DNA of 7,054 nt from JBCBKZ01 sp039026975 (GTDB lineage Bacteria > Bacteroidota > Bacteroidia > J057): the NCBI GenBank assembly GCA_039026975.1, contig JBCCLI010000350.1, positions 1 through 7,054 on the forward strand. Direction: 5' to 3'. The translations under genes and the position numbers were made by a program. The notes under the pieces were generated by a model. It was not told the DNA's origin. It worked only from the letters and a program-made list of their open reading frames with translations, and did not search any database. Numbering within the stretch: position 1 is the stretch's first letter; each line of letters begins with the position of its first letter. Of this stretch, positions 5,611 through 7,054 are shown in pieces.

Positions 5611-6165
5611 ATGAAAAACATCAATGTCATCGGAACTAGTGGTTCAGGTAAGTCTACTTTTGCAAGGAAGCTGGCTGAGGAACTAGGATACCCCTATATA
5701 GAGCTGGATGCGCTTTTTTGGGGGCCTAACTGGACAGAGCCATCAGATGAGGTTCTCTTTGATAAGCTGGAGAATGCCTTGGAGCAGGATTACTGGGTAC
5801 TTGACGGTAACTATTCTCGTACCAATCACATCAAATGGCCCCGAACGGATACCATCATCTGGATAGACTTCTCCTTCTGGCGGACCCTTTGGCAGGCAGT
5901 CTCCCGAGCCATATCCCGTGTCATAGACCAAAAAGAACTGTGGCCAGGAACCAATAATAGGGAAAGCTTAAGAATGCTATTCTCTCATGATTCTATCGTT
6001 TTGTGGACCTTGAGGACCTATTGTAAAAATGTAAGGCGATATAGCCAACTTCCTGACAATCCTCAATACGCTCATATTCAATTTCACCGACTACGTAGCC
6101 CTGAGGAGTGTGAGAAGTGGCTGACAGAAATTGAAGAGCGAAAAAATATGTTAAATGAAGATTAA
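5611..6165 (+). CDS. P-loop kinase-like NTPase, adenylate kinase/FlaR-type ('topology modulation' family)
   Basis: A 184-residue cytoplasmic protein without signal peptide or membrane span. The Walker A loop GTSGSGKS (8-15) lies right after the first beta strand. It is followed by FARKLAEELGYPYIELDALFWGPNW (17-41), as in the AAA_17/AAA_18-like proteins annotated as adenylate kinase or DNA topology modulation protein FlaR. Next come WVLDGNYSR (62-70), DTIIWIDFSFWRTLWQAVSRAISRVI (79-104, a Walker-B-like strand with D85, then an arginine-bearing helix) and NNRESLRMLFSHDSIVLW (115-132). The end, HRLRSPEECEKWL (159-171), is a family hallmark. The length is normal. Such proteins probably phosphorylate a nucleotide or other small substrate, which is not known for this subfamily; the FlaR name does not establish a DNA-topology role. 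ATG 5611 puts the P-loop at the expected place. No functional link to the neighbours is visible. Confidence 0.85.
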   Translation: MKNINVIGTSGSGKSTFARKLAEELGYPYIELDALFWGPNWTEPSDEVLFDKLENALEQDYWVLDGNYSRTNHIKWPRTDTIIWIDFSFWRTLWQAVSRAISRVIDQKELWPGTNNRESLRMLFSHDSIVLWTLRTYCKNVRRYSQLPDNPQYAHIQFHRLRSPEECEKWLTEIEERKNMLNED

Positions 6166-6655
6166 CCCATAGCGAAATAGAATCCTATAATCAGTACAAA
6201 CGTCAAGATCATACACTTAAGGTATCAGCTTGTCTTCCCTTACTCATGACTATTTGGGGCTAGAGAGTATAATTCTCTAAGGGGTTAGAAAATACACCAA
6301 GCCTCACCTGCTGCAAAGAAGTTAGACGGGGGGACTTTGCTAGATCATTACCAGTAGCCACATTTTTAGTAGCATATCGAAACGCTTGGTATTACCCCGT
6401 AAAACGGACTAAGATATTGGCACTTGTAAATGAAGCGTCCCCATCTATGTTATCATTATAGGGGTAAATGTAAAGTGAAGATTTCTTTGAAAAATTAGGA
6501 TAGCAGGGTACTAGATGATTCTTCCAGAAAAGGAAAAGAGAAATCCTGATTTACTCACTTTAAAGTATGGCGAGGATGTAAATTTTTGTAATGGATACAA
6601 CTTTTTATATGTGTATTCTATCTAATAGGTACATATTCACTTATCACTCACACCT
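6166..6655. other. 490-base non-coding stretch with several small inverted repeats
   Basis: No reading frame here looks coding on either strand; the longest noted (ATG 6430 to TAG 6498) is only 22 codons and has no family resemblance. Several inverted repeats are visible. TAGAGAG/TTCTCTA (6261-6267 with 6273-6279) forms a seven-pair stem with one G-T pair. GCAAAG/CTTTGC (6313-6318 with 6335-6340) is exact and encloses a run of six G. CTTGGT/ACTAAG (6385-6390 with 6408-6413) encloses CCGT-AAA-ACGG (6397-6407). GGGGTAA (6461-6467) can pair with TTACCCC (6392-6398) or, through GGGG, with CCCC at 6439-6442, so alternative folds exist. This could be an unannotated small RNA or leader, or decayed sequence; no known riboswitch or tRNA was recognised. 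The last part contains the candidate promoter of the gene at 6656. Confidence 0.4.
6586..6613 (+). promoter_or_regulatory. Candidate Bacteroidota promoter for the class C-like serine hydrolase gene
   Basis: TTG (6586-6588, within a TTTTTG run) is followed after 17 bases by TATATGTG (6606-6613), which departs from TAnnTTTG at one position. Spacing is at the short end of the usual range. Transcription would start near 6620, leaving a leader of about 36 bases before ATG 6656. Confidence 0.4.
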
Positions 6656-7054
6656 ATGAAAAAGAACATCTACCAAGTCGTTTTAAGCCTTACGTTCATG
6701 GTTGCTTGTAGCATACCATCTGCTTTCTCCCAGCAGCCGCCTTACCTCACTAAAATAGAGGCTATCATTGATAGCATAGCTGAGGCTGAAGATTTACCTG
6801 CCCTCAGTGTGGGAATTATCTTCCATGAAGAAGAGCCCATCTATATAAACAGAGGATACTTTGACAGAAGTGAGAAGAAGGAAGTAAATGAACATAGCAG
6901 GTATCAGATAGCCTCCCTTAGTAAAATGTTTGCAGGCATAGTGGCCCACCAGCTAGTGATAGATGGGAAGATCAGCCTTTCCCAACCCATTACTGATTTT
7001 TTTCCGGTCAGCCTATCTGATAAAACAAAGAAAAAGTTTGAAGGGGTTACCTTC
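6656..7054 (+). CDS. Secreted serine hydrolase, class C beta-lactamase/DD-peptidase type, N-terminal part (3' truncated by window edge)
   Basis: The frame opens at ATG 6656 and stays open to the right edge, giving the first 133 residues. They start with a signal peptide (MKKNIYQVVLSLTFMVACS, likely cleavage near AFSQ|Q at 26). A lipoprotein reading with Cys18 is possible, but MVAC is a poor lipobox. The mature part matches the beginning of the 'beta-lactamase' (class C/DD-peptidase) family: IEAIIDSIAEAEDLPALSVGIIFHEEEPIYINRGYFDR, then the nucleophile motif S87-L-S-K90 in YQIASLSKMFAGIVAHQLVIDGKISLSQPITDFFP. The later YxN and KTG-type motifs would lie beyond the window. In Bacteroidota such proteins are numerous and usually act on peptidoglycan peptides, D-amino-acid peptides or esters rather than on antibiotics. 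It is separated from the kinase gene by 490 bases and seems to have its own promoter. Confidence 0.85.
   Translation, partial: MKKNIYQVVLSLTFMVACSIPSAFSQQPPYLTKIEAIIDSIAEAEDLPALSVGIIFHEEEPIYINRGYFDRSEKKEVNEHSRYQIASLSKMFAGIVAHQLVIDGKISLSQPITDFFPVSLSDKTKKKFEGVTF

Noticed and set aside
5743..5931. 62-codon minus-strand open frame within the P-loop kinase gene
   Set aside because: It is antisense to conserved kinase-family sequence and has no features of its own.
6255..6312. tRNA-like look (GGGGC start, stem TAGAGAG/TTCTCTA, CCAAGCCTC end)
   Set aside because: No T-loop of the GTTCRANNC type is present and the arms do not fit a cloverleaf.
6430..6498. 22-codon open frame (ATG to TAG) in the long gap
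   Set aside because: It is too short, has no family resemblance or hydrophobic span, and such a frame is expected by chance.
1..7054. Insertion sequence, prophage, CRISPR array or defence island
   Set aside because: No transposase, integrase, phage, Cas or nuclease-like protein, no regularly spaced repeats and no target-site duplications were seen.

Overview
The window looks like a stretch of ordinary chromosome from a member of the Bacteroidota, most likely a Cytophagales-type marine or soil bacterium. This is inferred from four things. The base composition is moderately AT-leaning. Genes lack clear Shine-Dalgarno sequences. Two -7 elements in the divergent intergenic region match the Bacteroidota consensus TAnnTTTG. 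The protein set (membrane-anchored AraC regulator, exported DJ-1 protein, Bacteroidota-style serine hydrolases) also fits. No RNA gene, insertion sequence, phage gene or CRISPR array was recognised.

Layout from left to right. (1) The C-terminal part of a flavodoxin-fold NAD(P)H:FMN oxidoreductase enters from the left edge and ends at 418, followed by a hairpin. (2) A membrane protein of the CPBP (CAAX protease/bacteriocin-processing) superfamily with a degenerate first motif lies at 575-1324 on the plus strand. (3) A long imperfect palindrome (1394-1469) separates it from two minus-strand genes that converge on it. (4) The minus-strand pair consists of a membrane-anchored AraC-family regulator (2776-3822) and, downstream of it, an exported DJ-1/PfpI-family protein with an N-terminal NTF2-like domain (1526-2662). 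(5) A 190-bp divergent promoter region (3823-4012) separates the regulator from a plus-strand secreted class A beta-lactamase-like serine hydrolase, best started at ATG 4013. This gene overlaps a small three-helix membrane protein by ATGA. (6) A P-loop kinase of the adenylate-kinase/FlaR-like type follows at 5611-6165. (7) A 490-bp non-coding stretch contains several small inverted repeats. (8) The 5' part of a second secreted serine hydrolase, of the class C beta-lactamase/DD-peptidase type, starts at 6656 and runs off the right edge.

The most suggestive arrangement is the central one. A transcription factor carrying about seven membrane helices is divergent from a secreted SxxK hydrolase that is translationally coupled to a small membrane protein. 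On the other side the regulator is followed in the same direction by an exported DJ-1-family protein. This could be an envelope-sensing module in which the regulator controls its flanking genes, but that is inference from gene order and promoter-like elements only. The other genes look like unlinked single genes. Nothing here proves a previously undescribed system.
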